Shown: positions 11,993-25,300, counted from the first letter of the stretch. The stretch is DNA of 64,000 nt from Monodelphis domestica (GCF_027887165.1 NC_077227.1:85148102-85212101); one strand, 5' to 3'. A program made the numbers and translations. The notes: a model not told the origin generated them from the sequence alone.

Positions 11993-12449
11993 AGTTATGA
12001 TCTCCCATGTTCTTTTTCAAAACACCAAATGTAATTGACTGAGAAGTTATGTTTTCCTCTTGCTTACATACAACTGTAGGGAGATATTAAAATGCAAATT
12101 TAAGTTATAGTTAAAGAAAATTACTTTGAGATCATAAAATACAAACACAATCCATGTGAATCTCATGGCATATATGCATTCTAGAGTTGCTAAATATAAT
12201 GATAACACTAAGTGCATTATTTTAGATGGTTTTAATTTAGATTATTAAAATATTTCCATGGACATAGTAGACTGTTGATTACACTTTTTTCTGATTAAGT
12301 AACTTGTTATATTACAATTTAATTTACAGGAAAGTATATCAGTTTGATGGATAATTGTACATAAAGAGAGCCAGGAGAGGATTAGAAAATTTGGTTCAAT
12401 TATTTAAATGATCTGAACATAATGAATAGTAAGAAATCATAAATATGTT
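11993..12449. other. unassigned AT-rich sequence
   Basis: Nothing recognised. Confidence 0.3.
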
Positions 12450-12620
12450 AAGTTCATGGAATCAGAGTTGGGAAGGATCTTAGAGGTGAGGTAAAGTTGC
12501 AGACAAGGAAACCAAGAGCTCCAAAGGTTCAGCAAAGTATTTAACACAAAGAAAGTGACAAAGTCAAGATCTGAACCCAGGTCCTTTGACTCTATAGGCA
12601 ATATATTCTACAGTGTAATA
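12450..12620 (-). repeat. MIR-family SINE relic
   Basis: Reverse-oriented CORE-SINE layout: 'gacaaggaaaccaag..', 'aaagtgacaaagtcaagatctgaacccaggtcctttgactcta'. Confidence 0.6.
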
Positions 12621-12839
12621 TGCCTAAAGGTAAGAAATTTCAAAATGGATACATTTTTGTGGTGTATTTTGATCATGATTTTATGGATTTTCTTTCTAGT
12701 TAATCTTTTATAAAATTATGTCATAATTTCATTAAAACCACTGGAACAAAGCCCTTAGAAGTCCTGCCAAAGTGTAGTATGGTAAGACCAAAAGGATATT
12801 GTTTAAAGATGAGGTAAGCCATTTGGGGCAGGATTAGTA

Positions 12840-13030
12840 GATAGGATAATAGATTTAGATTTGAAAAATGACAACATAGGTCATCTGTTTATCCTTCTAA
12901 TCTTATAGATGAAGATACTGAAACTCAGAAAGACTTCAGTGATTACTTAAGAGTCAACATGCTTTAAGAGGTGACAACTCAACCTGTTGTCTTAGTTTGA
13001 GGGAGAGATTTCTATCCACTGCACCATGAT
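12840..13030 (-). repeat. MIR-family SINE relic
   Basis: Contains 'tcttatagatgaagatactgaaactcagaaagact' and ends near 'tatccactgcaccatg', the reverse of a MIR head. Confidence 0.6.
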
Positions 13031-13050
13031 TAAAATCTATGTCCTAATAT

Positions 13051-13304
13051 TTGGGGAAGCTAAAAAGTGCTGTGGATAGAGCACTGGGCTTGGAATTGGG
13101 AAGACTCTTCATGAGATCAAATCTAGCTTTAGACGTTTACTAAATGTGTTGTTGTTGATATACTTTATCCCTATTTGCCTCAGTTCTTTACTTGTAAAAT
13201 GATCTAGAGAAGAAAATGGTTAACCATTCTAGTATCTTTGCCAAGAAAACCTTAAATGGGATCATGAAGAGTTGGACACAATTAAAATGACTAAACAACA
13301 AAAA
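13051..13304 (+). repeat. MAR1-like CORE-SINE with RTE-type tail
   Basis: Head 'tgctgtggatagagcactgggcttgg', CORE segment 'tttgcctcagttc..tgtaaaatgat', tail 'tttgccaagaaaacc..atgggatcatgaagagttggacacaatt', then an A/C-rich end. Confidence 0.8.
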
Positions 13305-13339
13305 CATGCCAAATCTAGGCCTTTTTCAAATATAAAGGG

Positions 13340-13575
13340 GTGAACTATCCATTTTCATAGTGTCGTTTATGTGCCAGGCACTGTGCTAAGTGCTTTGGAA
13401 ATGTTACCTCGTTTTATCTTTACAACAACCCTGGGAGGTAGGTGCTATTATTATTCTCATTTTATAGTTGAGAAAATAGGCAAATAGAAGGTAAATGATT
13501 TGCCCAGGGTAATATAGCTAATAAGCATTTTGAACTCATGGGTCTTGATCCAGCATTCTGTGCACTGCTCTGTTG
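13340..13575 (-). repeat. MIR SINE
   Basis: A good reverse MIR: 'tgtgccaggcactgtgctaagtgctt', 'acaacaaccctgggaggtaggtgctattattattctcattttatag', then 'gatttgcccagggtaatatagctaataag'. Confidence 0.8.
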
Positions 13576-13579
13576 TAGC

Positions 13580-14377
13580 CTCCTATAATAATACCATGTT
13601 GAATCCCAGTTCAATGGTTGGATGTTAGGCAGCAAATGCTTTGGGTATAGCACTTTTAAAAATATTAGAAGAGTTGCAATCTAGATCATTGGAGGGAGTA
13701 ACTAAATAGTAGATGAAAGCAAAGAACTTTGGAACATATAAAAGTACATATACTGATATAAAGTCATCCACTAAAATCTCACATTTTACACTTGGATGGA
13801 CTGGTCTGCTCTTGCTTCATCAAGATATGCAATTGCTGGCCAATCCAAAAAATGTGAAATATAAAACATGACAAGTTCTACAAACCCAGAAAAGCTTTTG
13901 GTATGGTTTGCCACTGGCCAGTCAAAGGAGATGGGGAGCTAAAATGTGGTGTAGCTATTTTCTCTTTCCTCTGTAAGTTTGAAACTTGAATTGCTTGATA
14001 ATGTTTTTCTATAACAACTTTTGAATGGATTTACCTTCCCTTCACCTAGTAAAGCAAAGAAAAGAAGAATGTGTTTATTTGTAGTTTAAAAATACACCTT
14101 AAATAGAAACGGGTATGTTTAACAAGTTCAGAGCATAGTCATATTTTACTTTCATATTTAATAGCTTTTGGCCACTATGTTGAATGTGTGAGTTTTTTAG
14201 AAATCTATTGCAAAAGGAGGCAGGGGATTTGGTATTCAAGTGGGTGGGGATACTGGCCAAGAGAGAATTATTAGTTATATCTATAATCAATATGTTCCCC
14301 TAGATTTAAAATATGGAATCTTGGTGCAATAGGGGAGATTGTTTCTGAGCTTGCTTAGCTGGTATTGAGCTGATGTG
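13580..14377. other. unassigned sequence
   Basis: About 800 bp with no recognised gene or repeat. Confidence 0.3.
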
Positions 14378-14391
14378 AAAGCTTGTAGATG

Positions 14392-14581
14392 GTGGGACAG
14401 CTGGGTAGCTCAGTGGATTAAGAGCCAGGCCTAGAGATGGGAGGTCCTAGGTTCAAATCTGGCCTCAGACACTTCCTAACTGTGTGACCCTGGACAAGTC
14501 ACTTGACCCCCATTGCACTCTTCTGCTGCCTTGGAACTATACAGTATTGATTCCAAGACAGAAGGCAAGGGTTTAAAAAAA
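14392..14581 (+). mobile_element. SINE-1-like element with target-site duplication
   Basis: Best-preserved SINE in the window. The head reads 'gacagctgggtagctcagtg', the body includes 'ggaggtcctaggttcaaatc', and the element ends in an A tract. It is flanked by a perfect 14-bp duplication 'aaagcttgtagatg' at 14378-14391 and 14582-14595 (its first bases may belong to the poly-A tail). This is the signature of insertion by the L1 machinery. Confidence 0.92.
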
Positions 14582-14595
14582 AAAGCTTGTAGATG

Positions 14596-14924
14596 ACCAG
14601 GTGTTATTGTGGATTGCTCAGTTGATTGGGTTGGTAGAGCTTGAGCACTGGGCATCATCTGGTGGCTTCTGTTAGCACAACCTTGTGCAACTGCTAATAC
14701 TCACAGCCCTTAGTGAAAGGACTCCCATGAGGCCACAAACTGACCTTGTGCAAGGGCAAGAATATTTCATAAGAATTGGAAGGAGAATTTCTGACTTCAA
14801 ATTCCTTAGCAACTAATTCTAGGCATACAATCTACTGTGAGCCCCAATTAATTTATAATAAATACATAGGATAACAAAACACTTACAACACAATATAGAA
14901 AGTGCAAATTAGTAGCATCAATCA
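14596..14924. other. unassigned sequence
   Basis: No gene or repeat recognised. Confidence 0.3.
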
Positions 14925-15050
14925 GTCAATTAGCATTTGTTAGGCACTTGTTTTATGTCAGGCACTGTGCCAAGCTCTGATAAAATAAAGACAAAAAAAA
15001 ATAATCCCTCTTCTAAAGGAGCTCATAGTCTAATTGGGAAGGAGAAAAAG
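14925..15050 (+). repeat. L2 3'-end fragment
   Basis: 'caggcactgtgccaagctctga', 'aaaggagctcatagtctaattggg' match the L2 terminus. Confidence 0.65.
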
Positions 15051-15054
15051 AGGA

Positions 15055-15290
15055 TAAGTATTTATTAAGCACCTACTATATGCCAGACCCTTTGCTAAGT
15101 ATTTTACTTTGATCCATACAACAAGCCTGAAAGGGAAATACCATTATGATCTCCATTTAACAGTAGGAAACTGAGGCAGAGAGAGGTCAAGTGATTTGCC
15201 CAAGGTCAGACAGCTAGTAAGTCTGGGAGTTCAGACTTGAACTCAAGGACTCCCTGGCTTCAGGTTTGGTGCTCTATCTATTGTCACCTA
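15055..15290 (-). repeat. MIR SINE
   Basis: Clear reverse MIR: 'tattaagcacctactatatgccag', 'aggaaactgaggcagagagaggtcaagtgatttgcccaaggtcagacagctagtaag', 'cttgaactcaaggactccctgg'. Confidence 0.85.
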
Positions 15291-15319
15291 ACTGTCTTTG
15301 GTAAGATTAAATGCAAATA

Positions 15320-15920
15320 AGAGGCATACAGTGTAAAATGGAGGTAATCTCAGAGGAAAGGCAATAAGGTTAAGGAGAAAGACTTGTTGCAGAAGATAAT
15401 ACTTATGTGGATCTTGATGGAAGCCAGAGAAAGCAGGAAGGAGAAATAAGGAGGGAGAACATTCCAAGCATAGGGGACAGTTAGGGAGAATGCTTGGAGC
15501 TGGAAAATGGAGTGTTTAGGGTATAGTGGGGAGACCAATTTCATTGGATTGCAACATGTGTCAAAGAGAGTAAGGTGGAAGAAGACTAGAAAGGGCCTCC
15601 AGGAAGGGATTTTAATGGCAAATAGAAGATTTTAAGTTTGATTCTGGAAGCAATATGGAACCACTGGAATTCATTCAACATGGAGAGAGTATGTGTGGAG
15701 GTCTGTTAAATGTTCAGGCATTAGTTTTAGTAAGATCTATTTGACAGCTGAATGGAGGACAGATGGAATTGGGAAGAGTTTTGAGATAAGCAGACCCACA
15801 AGCAGGCTATTGTAATAGGTCAGGTATGAGGTGATGAGAGCTTGCACCCGGGTGATGGCAGTGTCAGAGAAGAGGAGTTGTATGAGAATGCTGCTTAGGC
15901 TTCCCAAGTGGAAATGACAT
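15320..15920 (+). repeat. L2-like LINE fragment
   Basis: Matches the L2 region 'cattccaagcataggggacag', 'gaatgcttggagctgg', 'gattctggaagcaatatggaaccactgg', 'caagcaggctattgtaataggtcaggtatgaggtgatgagagcttg'. The same region lies at 31060-31640 and, shorter, at 2660 and 40630. Confidence 0.6.
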
Positions 15921-16320
15921 GACTTTTGGTTATCAGGAATTTAAAAGAATGAAGAAACACAATTGAGATGATACCTGGAAAGAGACCTGAAAGTCACAAG
16001 TTAGAAACAGGGGGCATAGTGGAGAGAGACCTGGGTTTGGAGTTGGGAAGATTTCAATTTGAATTGGCCTCAGACATTCAACATACCTAAGACATGCAAC
16101 ATACTGGGTGAGTAGAAGAATGGTTGTATCAACACTAATAAGGAAGTTGAGAAGAGAGATTTTTGGGGAAAGATAATGAATTCAGTACAGATTATTAGTC
16201 TAACTAAAACATTGATGGCTGACAATATTCCCAAGAGAGGTTTAAGGAAGTATTCCAGATAGGTGAATATGCATAAAGTTAAAAGAAGAAACAGAGACTA
16301 TAATCATTATAGACTTCTTT
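15921..16320. other. unassigned sequence with a partial SINE head
   Basis: 16015-16075 resembles a truncated CORE-SINE head ('gggcatagtggagagagacctgggtttggagttggga'). The rest is unassigned. Confidence 0.35.
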
Positions 16321-16393
16321 ACAAATCAGTATCAAAAATAATATTTAAAAAATCTTTAAAATATTTGTATTTATATATTGTTACCAATTACAT

Positions 16394-19300
16394 ATTTATT
16401 ATTATTATTTTATTTGGTCATTTCCAAACATTATTCATTGGAGACAAAGAACATTTTCTTGCCTTCCCCCCCACCCCCATAGCCGACGCACAATTCCACT
16501 GGGTATCACATGTGTTCTTGATTCGAACCCATTTCCATGTTGTTGGTATTTGCATTAGGGTATTCATTTAGAGTCTCTCCTCAGTCATATCCCCTCCACC
16601 CCTGTAGTCAAGCAGTTGCTTTTCCTCAGTGTTTTTAATCCTAGGGTTTGTCCTCTGCTTGTGGATAGTGTTTTTTCTCCTAGATCCCTGCAAAAAAAAA
16701 AATCCCAATGCAAATATTGCATTGACACTAATGGAGAAATCCATTACCTTCGATTGTACCACAGTGTATCAGTCTCTGTGTACAATGTTTTCCTGGTTCT
16801 GCTCCTTTCGCTCTGCATCACTTCCTGGAGGTTGTTCCAGTCTCCATGGAATTCCTCCAATTTATAATTCCTAATAGTATTTCATCACCAACATATACCA
16901 CAATTTGTTCAGCCATTCTCCAATTGATGGGCATCCCCTCATTTTTCCAATTTTTGGCCACCACAAAGAGTGTAGCTATGAATATTCTTGTACAAGTCTT
17001 TTTCCTTATTATCTCTTTGGGGTACAAACCCAGCAGTGCTATGGCTGGATCAAAGGGCAGAGAGTCTTTTATCGCCCTTTGGGCATAGTTCCAAATTGCC
17101 CTCCAGAATGGTTGGATCAATTCACAACTCCACCAGAAATGAATTAATGTCCCTACTTTGCCACATCTCCTCCAGCATTCATTACTTTCCTTTGCTGTCA
17201 TGTTAGCCAATCTGCTAGGTGTGAGGTGATACCTCAGAGTTGTTTTGATTTGCATCTCTCAGATTATAAGAAATTTAGAACACTTTTTCATGTGCTTACT
17301 AATAGTTTTGATTTCTTTGGCTGAAAACTGCCTGTTCATGTCCCTTACCCATTTATCAATTGGAGAATGGCTTGATTTTTTGTACAATTCATTTAGCTCT
17401 TTGTAAATTTGAGTAATTAAACCTTTGTCAGAGGTTTTTATGAAGATTGTTTCCCAATTTGTTGCTACCCTTCTGATTTTAGTTACATTGTTTTTGTTTG
17501 TACAAAAACTTTTTAATTTGATGTAGTCAAAATTATTTATTTTACATTTTGTGACTCTTTCTAAGTCTTGCTTGATTTTAAAATCTTTCCCTTCCCAAAG
17601 GTCTGACATGTATACTATTCTGTGTTCACCTAATTTACTTATAGTTTCCTTCTTTATGTTCAAATCATTCACCCATTTTGAATTTATCTTGGTGTAGGGT
17701 GTGAGGTACTGATCCAAACCTAATCTCTCCCACACTGTCTTCCAATTTTCCCAGCAGTTTTTTATCAAATACTGTGTTTTTGTCCAAGAAGCTGGGGTTT
17801 TTGGGTTTGTCATAGACTGTCTTGATGAGGTCACTTACCCCAAGTCTATTCCGCTGATCCTCCTTTCTGTCTCTTAGCCAGTACCAAATTGTTTTGATGA
17901 CTACTGCTTTATAATATAGTTTGAGATTTGGGACTGCAAGGCCCCATTCCTCTGTATTTTTTTCATTATTTCCCTGGATATCCTTGATCCTTTGTTCTTC
18001 CAAATGAACTTTGTTATGATTTTCTCAATCAGTAAAAATTATTTTTGGAAGTTCAATAGGTATGGCACTAAATACATAAATAAGTTTGGGTAGGATGGTC
18101 ATTTTTATTATATTGGCTCATCCTATCCATGAGCAGTTAATGTTTTTCCAATTGCTCAAGTCTAGTTTTAGTTGTGTGGAGAGTGTTTTGTAGTTGTGTT
18201 CATATAGTTCCTGTGTTTTTCTCGGGAGATAGATTCCTAAGTATTTTATTTTGTGTAAGGTGATTTTGAATGGGATTTCCCTTTCTAGTTCTTGCTGCTT
18301 AGCTGTGTTGGAAATATATAGAAATGCTGATGACTTATGCAGGCTTATTTTGTATCCTGCAACTTTGCTAAAGTTGTTGATTATTTCGACTAGATTTTTG
18401 GTTGAATCTCTAGGATTCTTTAAGTAGACCATCATGTCATCCTCAAAGAGTTGATCTCCTCCTTGCCTATTTTAATGCCTTCAATTTCTTTTTGTTCTCT
18501 AATTGCTACTGCTAGTGTTTCTAGTACGATGTCAAATAATAGAGGTGATAATGGGCATCCTTGTTTCACTCCTGATCTTATTGGGAATGCATCTAGTTTA
18601 TCCCTATTGCAGATAATATTAGCTGATGGTTTTAGATATATACTGTTTATTATTTTTAGGAATGACCCTTCTATTCCTATGCTTTCTAGTGTTTTTAATA
18701 GGAATGGGTGTTGTATTTTACCAAAGACTTTTTCTGCATCTATTGAAAGAATCATGTGATTTTTGTTGGTTTGCTTGTTGATGTGGTCAATTATGTGGAT
18801 GGTTTTCCTAATATTGAACCAGCCCTGCATCCCTGGTATAAATCCTACTTGATCATGGTGGATGACCCTTCTGATCATTTGCTGGAGTCTTTTTGCTAGT
18901 ATCCTATTTAAGATTTTTGCATCTATATTCATTAGGGAGATTGGTCTATAATTTTCTTTCTCTGTTTTTGACCTGCCTGGCTTTGGAATCAATACAATGT
19001 TTGTGTCGTAAAAGGAATTTGGTAGAACTTCCTCTTTGCTTATTATGTCAAATAGTTTGTATAGTATTGGGATTAGCTCTTCTTTGAATGTTTGATAGAA
19101 TTCACTTGTGAATCCATCAGGCCCTGGGAATTTTTTCTTAGGGAGTTCTTTGATGGCCTGTTGGATTTCATTTTCTGATATGGGATTATTTAAGAATTTG
19201 ATTTCTTCTGTTAGTCTAGGCATTTTATATTTTTGTAAATATTCATCCATATCACCTAGGTTGGTATGTTTATTGCCATATAGTTGGGCAAAGAAGTTTT

Positions 19301-20512
19301 TAATGATTGCCTTAATTTCCTCTTTATTGAAGGTGAGGTCCCCATTTTCATTCTTGATGCTGTTAATTTGCCTTTCTTCTTTCCTTTTTTTTAAAATTAG
19401 ATTGACCAGTAATTTGTATATTTTGTCTGTTTTTTCAAAGTCCCAGCTTCTAGTCTTGTTTATTAGTTCATTAATTCTATCACCTTCGATTTTATTAATT
19501 TCTCCCTTAATTTTTAGGAACTCTAGTTTGGTTTTCTTCTGGGGGTTTTTAATTTGTTTGCTTTCAAGTTTTTTTTTTAATTTACATTTCCAATTCATTG
19601 ATCTCTGCCCTCCCTAGATTGTTAATATATGCACTCAGGGATGTGAATTTTCCTCTGAGTACTGCTTTGGCTGCATCCCATAAGGTTTGAAAGGATGTCT
19701 CACCATTGCCATTTTCCTTGATGAAATTATTGTTTGTATGATTTGTTCTCTAACTAACAGATTTTGGAGTATCATATCATTCAATTTCCAATTAATTTTT
19801 GATTTGGTTCTCCATGTGCCCTTACTGATCATTATTTTTATTGCCTTATGATCTGAAAAGGCTGAATTTATTATTTCTGCTTTTTTGCATTTGTATGCCA
19901 GGTTTCTGTGACCTAGTGTATGGTTAATCTTTGTGAATGTGCCATGTGGTGCTAAGAAGAAGGTGTATTCCTTTTTGTCCCTATTCATTTTTCTTCATAT
20001 GTCTATTAACTCTAATTTTTCTAAGATTTCATTCACTTCTTTTACCTCTTATTTATTTTTTGGTTTGATTTATCTAAATTTGATAGTGGTTGGTTCAAAT
20101 CTCCCACTAATATGGTTTTGCTGTCTATTTCCTCCTTCAATTCTCCTAGTTTCTCCATTAGAAATTTGGGTGCTATACCATTTGGTGCATATATGCTGAT
20201 TAGTGATATTTCCTTATTATCTGTAGTCCCTTTTAACAAAATATAATTACCTTCCCTATCCCTTTTAATCAGGTCTATTTTTGCTTTGGCTTTGTCAGAT
20301 ATCATGATTGCAACTCCTACCTTCTTTCTGTCAGTTGAGGCCCAGAAGGTCTTACTCCATCCTTTAATTCTGACCTAGTGAGTGTCTACCCACCTCATGT
20401 GTGTTTCTTGAAGACAATATATGGTAGGGTCTTGGATTCTAATTCATTCTGCTATTCGCCTATGTTTTATGGGGGAGTTCATCCCATTCACGTTCAAAGT
20501 TATGAATGTCAC
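16394..20512 (-). mobile_element. L1 LINE copy 2, inserted into copy 3
   Basis: A 4119-bp L1 made of the 3' UTR and nearly all of ORF2, without ORF1 or 5' UTR. It is bounded by an exact 11-bp duplication 'accaattacat' at 16383-16393 and 20513-20523, which fixes both ends. Its 3' side has an ATT-rich tail. It shows fewer frame breaks than copies 1 and 3, consistent with its being the younger insertion into copy 3. The 5' end falls a few codons into ORF2, as expected for a 5'-truncated L1. Confidence 0.93.
16818..20505 (-). pseudogene. L1 ORF2 relic of copy 2 (endonuclease, RT, C-terminal domain)
   Basis: Read on the minus strand, the order is complete. It starts near 20505 with 'TLNVNGMNSPIKHRR' and an endonuclease 'QETH' block near 20396-20413. 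20042-20305 carries 'ISIYAPN' and 'LVGDLNQPLS', and 19635-19988 carries 'HGTFTKINHTLGHR' and 'SDHKAIKI'. The longest frame, 18432-19598 (388 codons), holds the RT with '[12 protein letters not shown]', 'LIPKPG', 'RPISLMN' and '[18 protein letters not shown]'. The RT metal-binding box follows in another frame and reads F-E-D-D instead of F-A-D-D at 18436-18447. Thumb and C-terminal pieces lie at 18118-18435, 17665-18003, 17259-17834 and 16818-17255. Frameshifts and an early stop after 'RRIAE' make it non-functional. Confidence 0.92.
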
Positions 20513-21049
20513 ACCAATTACATGTTATAACAAATTTCCACCCAAGTTTTCCCAGATCATATGATGAAACTTATCTTCCTCCTTCCCTTATTTTCCCCCT
20601 CCTGGTAACGAGAGGCAATTTCATCTGGGTTATACACATATTATCATGTATAACATATTTACTATTGTTAATTTTTGTAAATGAGTAATCTTATAAAACC
20701 AAAACCCCCAAACATAAACCCAAATAAACAATTACAAAATCATATGCTTTCATCTGCATTCTGATTTGAACATCTCTTTCTCAGGTGGTGGATAGCATAT
20801 TTGTCATACATTGCCCAGAATTGTTTTTGGTCATTGTAATGCTGATAATGGCCAAGTCTTTAACAGTTGATCTTCCCACAATATTGCTGTTACTGGTTAC
20901 AATGTTTTCCTACTTCTGTTTATCTCATACTGCATCACTTCATGTAAGATTTCCAGGTCTTTCTGAAATCATCCTGGTCATCATTCCTTACAATACAATA
21001 GTATTCTATCACCATCATAAACCACAATTTGTTCAGCCATTCCCCATAT

Positions 21050-22069
21050 TGTGAGATTTTAAATGATTGAGGTCTTAAACTGTAGTGATTAATATAGTGG
21101 AAGATATAAATTGTGATAGACATAAGAGAGGGTGAGCAAATTTGACCGCAGAAATATGTTTCACTACAGTGTCTTGGGTTTTAAAATCAAATATAAGGTG
21201 GTCTCCAGGGAAATATTCCCAATTATTCAAATACCCAAGTCAATTGGGTTTTATAGAGATTTTAATTAACAATACAATGAGTAATCAAAGAAAGAGAGAG
21301 AGAGTAAGAAAGGAATAAGTATGAAGGGCCTCAAGCCAATATGGCCTAGACCTGAGCCTTAAGAGAGAAATCAGTCAGTTTTTTATAACTCACCATAAGA
21401 TCTGTCTAAGTAAGGATTTCTAATGACACCAGGCCAGCAGCATCTCAGCTGCTTTCACCAGCTCCCTCCTCCATCTGAATGTTTCAGAATCAGTCTCCTC
21501 AGACTGAGTCTCTCCAATCTGAATGTTTCAGAATCACTTTTCAGCTCTTCCCTGAGCTCTTATTTTTAAGGGCAAAATCTTCTCTGTTACCTCCCCTAAG
21601 TCCTTACATCTACCAATCACTGTAGATGTTTCTAAAAGACCTCCCATTTTGAATTCACAGCTGAGTACTTTTAATCTCTTTAGTAAGTCAGGAAAAAATG
21701 CTGCTGTGTCGACAAATTTCATTAGAAAAAACCTCTGAATAAGTTATCACCCTTTTAGGTTTAAGTAGTTTACAAGTTGCCCCACCTTTATAGGTACTTA
21801 GTATCCCATTGTATCAATTCTAAAACAGTCATGACTCAAAGAACTTCCTGTCCCTTCCATAAGCATGGATCAAAGTACTTTTCATTGTTCTCAAGGAGCT
21901 CTCTGTCCTAAAGCAGTCCTAAGTAGGGTGGAGTAGGGATATTCCCAAGGCAAGGAGCCCCCACACTCAAGTAGTTCTCACCATCTGCTAGGGAATTTTT
22001 TTAAGTAGAAGATTCCCCAATGGGGGAAACCCCTAACATTCATAAGTCTGAGAAATTTTGAGGTTTACA
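21050..22069 (-). mobile_element. solo LTR 2 (same family as solo LTR 1)
   Basis: The + strand starts 'tgtgagattt' and ends 'gaggtttaca'. A perfect 4-bp duplication ATAT occupies 21046-21049 and 22070-22073. Removing the LTR and one ATAT restores continuous L1 ('ttgttcagccattcccc' into 'gaaggacatccctttaatt'), which proves insertion into L1 copy 3. It shares with the LTR at 38732-39969 the 'ggtgagcaaatttgaccgcagaaatatgtttcactacagtg', 'tatgaagggcc..aagcca' and 'aagtctgagaaatttt' segments. Confidence 0.93.
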
Positions 22070-22198
22070 ATATGAAGGACATCCCTTTAATTATCTATTT
22101 ATTGCTACCAAAAAAGAACAGCTATCAATATTTTTGTATAAATATGTCCTTTCCCACATTTTTTATATCTCTAGGATATAGAACTGGTGATAGTAATA

Positions 22199-22308
<110 letters not shown>

Positions 22309-22309
22309 G

Positions 22310-25300
22310 CCATTTCAGCTTAATTTCAAATTGCCTTCTAGAATGGTTGGATTAGTTCATAGCTCCACCAGCAATACATTAGTGTCCCAATTTTGCCATA
22401 TGCCCCTAACATTTATCATTTTCCTTTACTATCATATTAGCCAATCTGATACATGTGAAGTGGTACCTCAGCATTCTTTTAATTTGTGTTTTTCTAATCA
22501 AGAGGGATTTAGAACATTTTCTCATGTGATTATTAATACTTTGATTTCTTCATCTGAAAACTGCCTATTCATATCCTTTAACCATTTATCAATTAGGGAA
22601 TTACTTGTATTCTTATGAATTTGATTGAATTCTTTATGCATTTGAGAAATGTGACTTTTATCAGAAAAAAATTTATAAAATTTCCCTCAGTTTATTATGT
22701 CCCTTCTAATCTTGGTTTAATTGGTTTTGTTTGTACAAAACCTTTTTAATTTAATATAATCAAAATTATTGGTTTTGCATCTTATAAAGTTCTCTATCTC
22801 TTGTTTGGCCATAAATTTTTCCTTTTTCAATAGATCTGTCAGGTAAACCATTACATGTTGTCCTAATTTATTTATAATATCACCATTTGTGTTTAAATCA
22901 TAAATGCATTTTTACTTTATCTTGGTATAGGGTGTGAGATGTTGATCTATACCTAATTTTTGTCATCCTGTTTCCCAATTTTCCCAGAAGTTTTTGTCAA
23001 ATACTGAGTTTTTATCTCCAAAGTTGGGATTGTTTGGTTTATCAAACACTAGATTACTAAGGTTATTTACCCCTACTCTATTCCATTGATCTACACTTTT
23101 ATTTCTTAGCTAGTTGCAGATTGTTGATCTGATACTGCTACTTCACCATTCTTCAAAATTTTTCCTATTAGTTTCCTTGATAATTCTTGACCTTTTCTTC
23201 TTATAGATGAATTTTTTTCTAGTTCTGTAAAATACTTTTTTGGTAGTTTGATTGGTGTGGCACGGAATAAGTAAATTAATTTAGGTAGGGTTATTTTTTT
23301 ATTATAATAGCTTGTCCTACTCATGAGCAATTAATGTGTTTCTAATTGTTTAGATATAAATTTCTTTGTGTGAAAAGTGTTTTTTAATTGTGTTGTTATA
23401 AATGTGTTCATATAATACCTGGGTTTGTCTTGGCAAGTAGATTCCCAAATATTTTGTTGGGTGATTTTAAGTTGAATTTCTCTTTCTAATTCTTGCTATT
23501 GGACTTTGATGGAATTACATAGAAATGCTTCTGATTTTGGGGTTTATTTTGTATCCTGCAATTTTGCTAAAGTTTTAATTATTTCAAGTGATTTTTTAGT
23601 TGATTCACTAGGATTTTCCATGTATACCATCATATCATAACTCCTTCAATTTTTTTCTCTTATTGCTAAAGCTAATATTTCTAGTACAATATTAAATAAT
23701 AGTGGTGTTAATGGACAACCTTGTTTTACTCCTGATCTTACTGGGAAGACTTTTAACTCATCTCCCTTGCAGATGGTTTTAGACAAATACTACTTATTGT
23801 TTTAAGGAAGGGCCCTTTTATTCCTATGCTTACTTTTAATAAGAATAGGCATTGTATTTTGTCTAAGGTTTTTTCTGTATCTGTTGAAATAATCATATGA
23901 TTTTTTTTTGGTTATTGATGTGGTCAATTATGCTGTTAGTTTTCCTGATATTAAACCAGCCTTGCATTTCTGGTACAAATCCCACCTTATCATAATGAAT
24001 AATCCTTGTGATATATTGCTGTAGTCTCTTTGCTAGTATTTTATTTAAGATTTTTGCATCTATGTTCATTAAGGAGATTGGTCTACAGTTTTCTTTCTCT
24101 GTTTTTGGTCTGCCTGTCTTTTGGAATCAATATCTCAATTGGCATGAAATTGAATGAAAACTTTATCAAAATATATTTGTGCCATAAAAAGAATTTGGTA
24201 AGGCTCCTTCTTTTGTATAGTATTAGGATTAGTTGTCCTTTAAACATTTGATAGAATTCACTTGTGAATCCATCTGGCCCTGAGGATTTTTTTTAGGAAG
24301 TTCCTTGATGACTTGTTCAATTTATTTTTCTGAGACGGGATCGTTTAAGAATTCTATTTTCTCTTTTGTTAATCTGGGAAATTTATATTTTTGTAAATAT
24401 GCACCCATTTCACGTAGATTGTCATATTTATTGCCATGTAATTGAGCAAAGTGGTTTTTAATAATTGCCTTAATTTCCTCTTCATTAGAGATAAGATTGC
24501 CCCTTTCATCTTTGATACTGTTAATTTTCTTTTCTTTTTTTTTATTAGATTGACTAGTACTGTATTTATTTTATTTGTTTTCTTCTTAAGGAATTCCTTG
24601 ATAGCTTGTTTAATTTCTTTCTCTGAAATGGGATCATTTAACTATTATATTTCCTCTTTTCTAAATCTAAATAATTACATTTTTTGTAAATATTCATCTG
24701 TTTCACCTAGACTGTCAAATCTGTTGCCATATAATTAGGCAAAATAGCTCCTAATGATTGCTTTAGTTTTGTGCTCATTGGAGGTGAACTCACTGTTTTC
24801 ATTTTTGATACTGTTAATTTGATTTCCTTCTTTCCTTTTAAAAATCAAATTAACCAATTCCCTATCTATTTTTATTTGTCCCCCCCAAGACAATTCCTAA
24901 TGTTATTTATTAGTTCAATATTTCTTTTACTTTCAATTTTATTAGTTTGTCCTGTGATTTTTAGGATTTCTGATTTAGTTTTTAATTGGGGATTTTTAAT
25001 TTGTTCCCCCTCAGTTATTTTATTTGCATGCCCAATTCATTGATCTGAGTTTTCTCTATTTTATTGATATAAGAATTTAGGGATATAAATTTTCTCCTTA
25101 GTACTACTTTGGCTGCATCCCACAAATCTTGATATATTGTCTCCTTATTGTCATTCTCTTTAATTAAGTCAGTGATTATTTCTGTGTTTTGTCTCTTAAC
25201 CCACTTGTTTTGAAGAATTATATTATTTTGTTTCCTATTAATTTTTAATTTGCCTCTCCTTGAACCCTTATTGATTATATTTTTATTGCATTATGATCTG

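Noticed and set aside
19108..19617. 169-codon + strand frame
   Set aside because: It is the antisense shadow of the L1 ORF2 RT region of copy 2, rich in F, L and S because of the T-rich strand.
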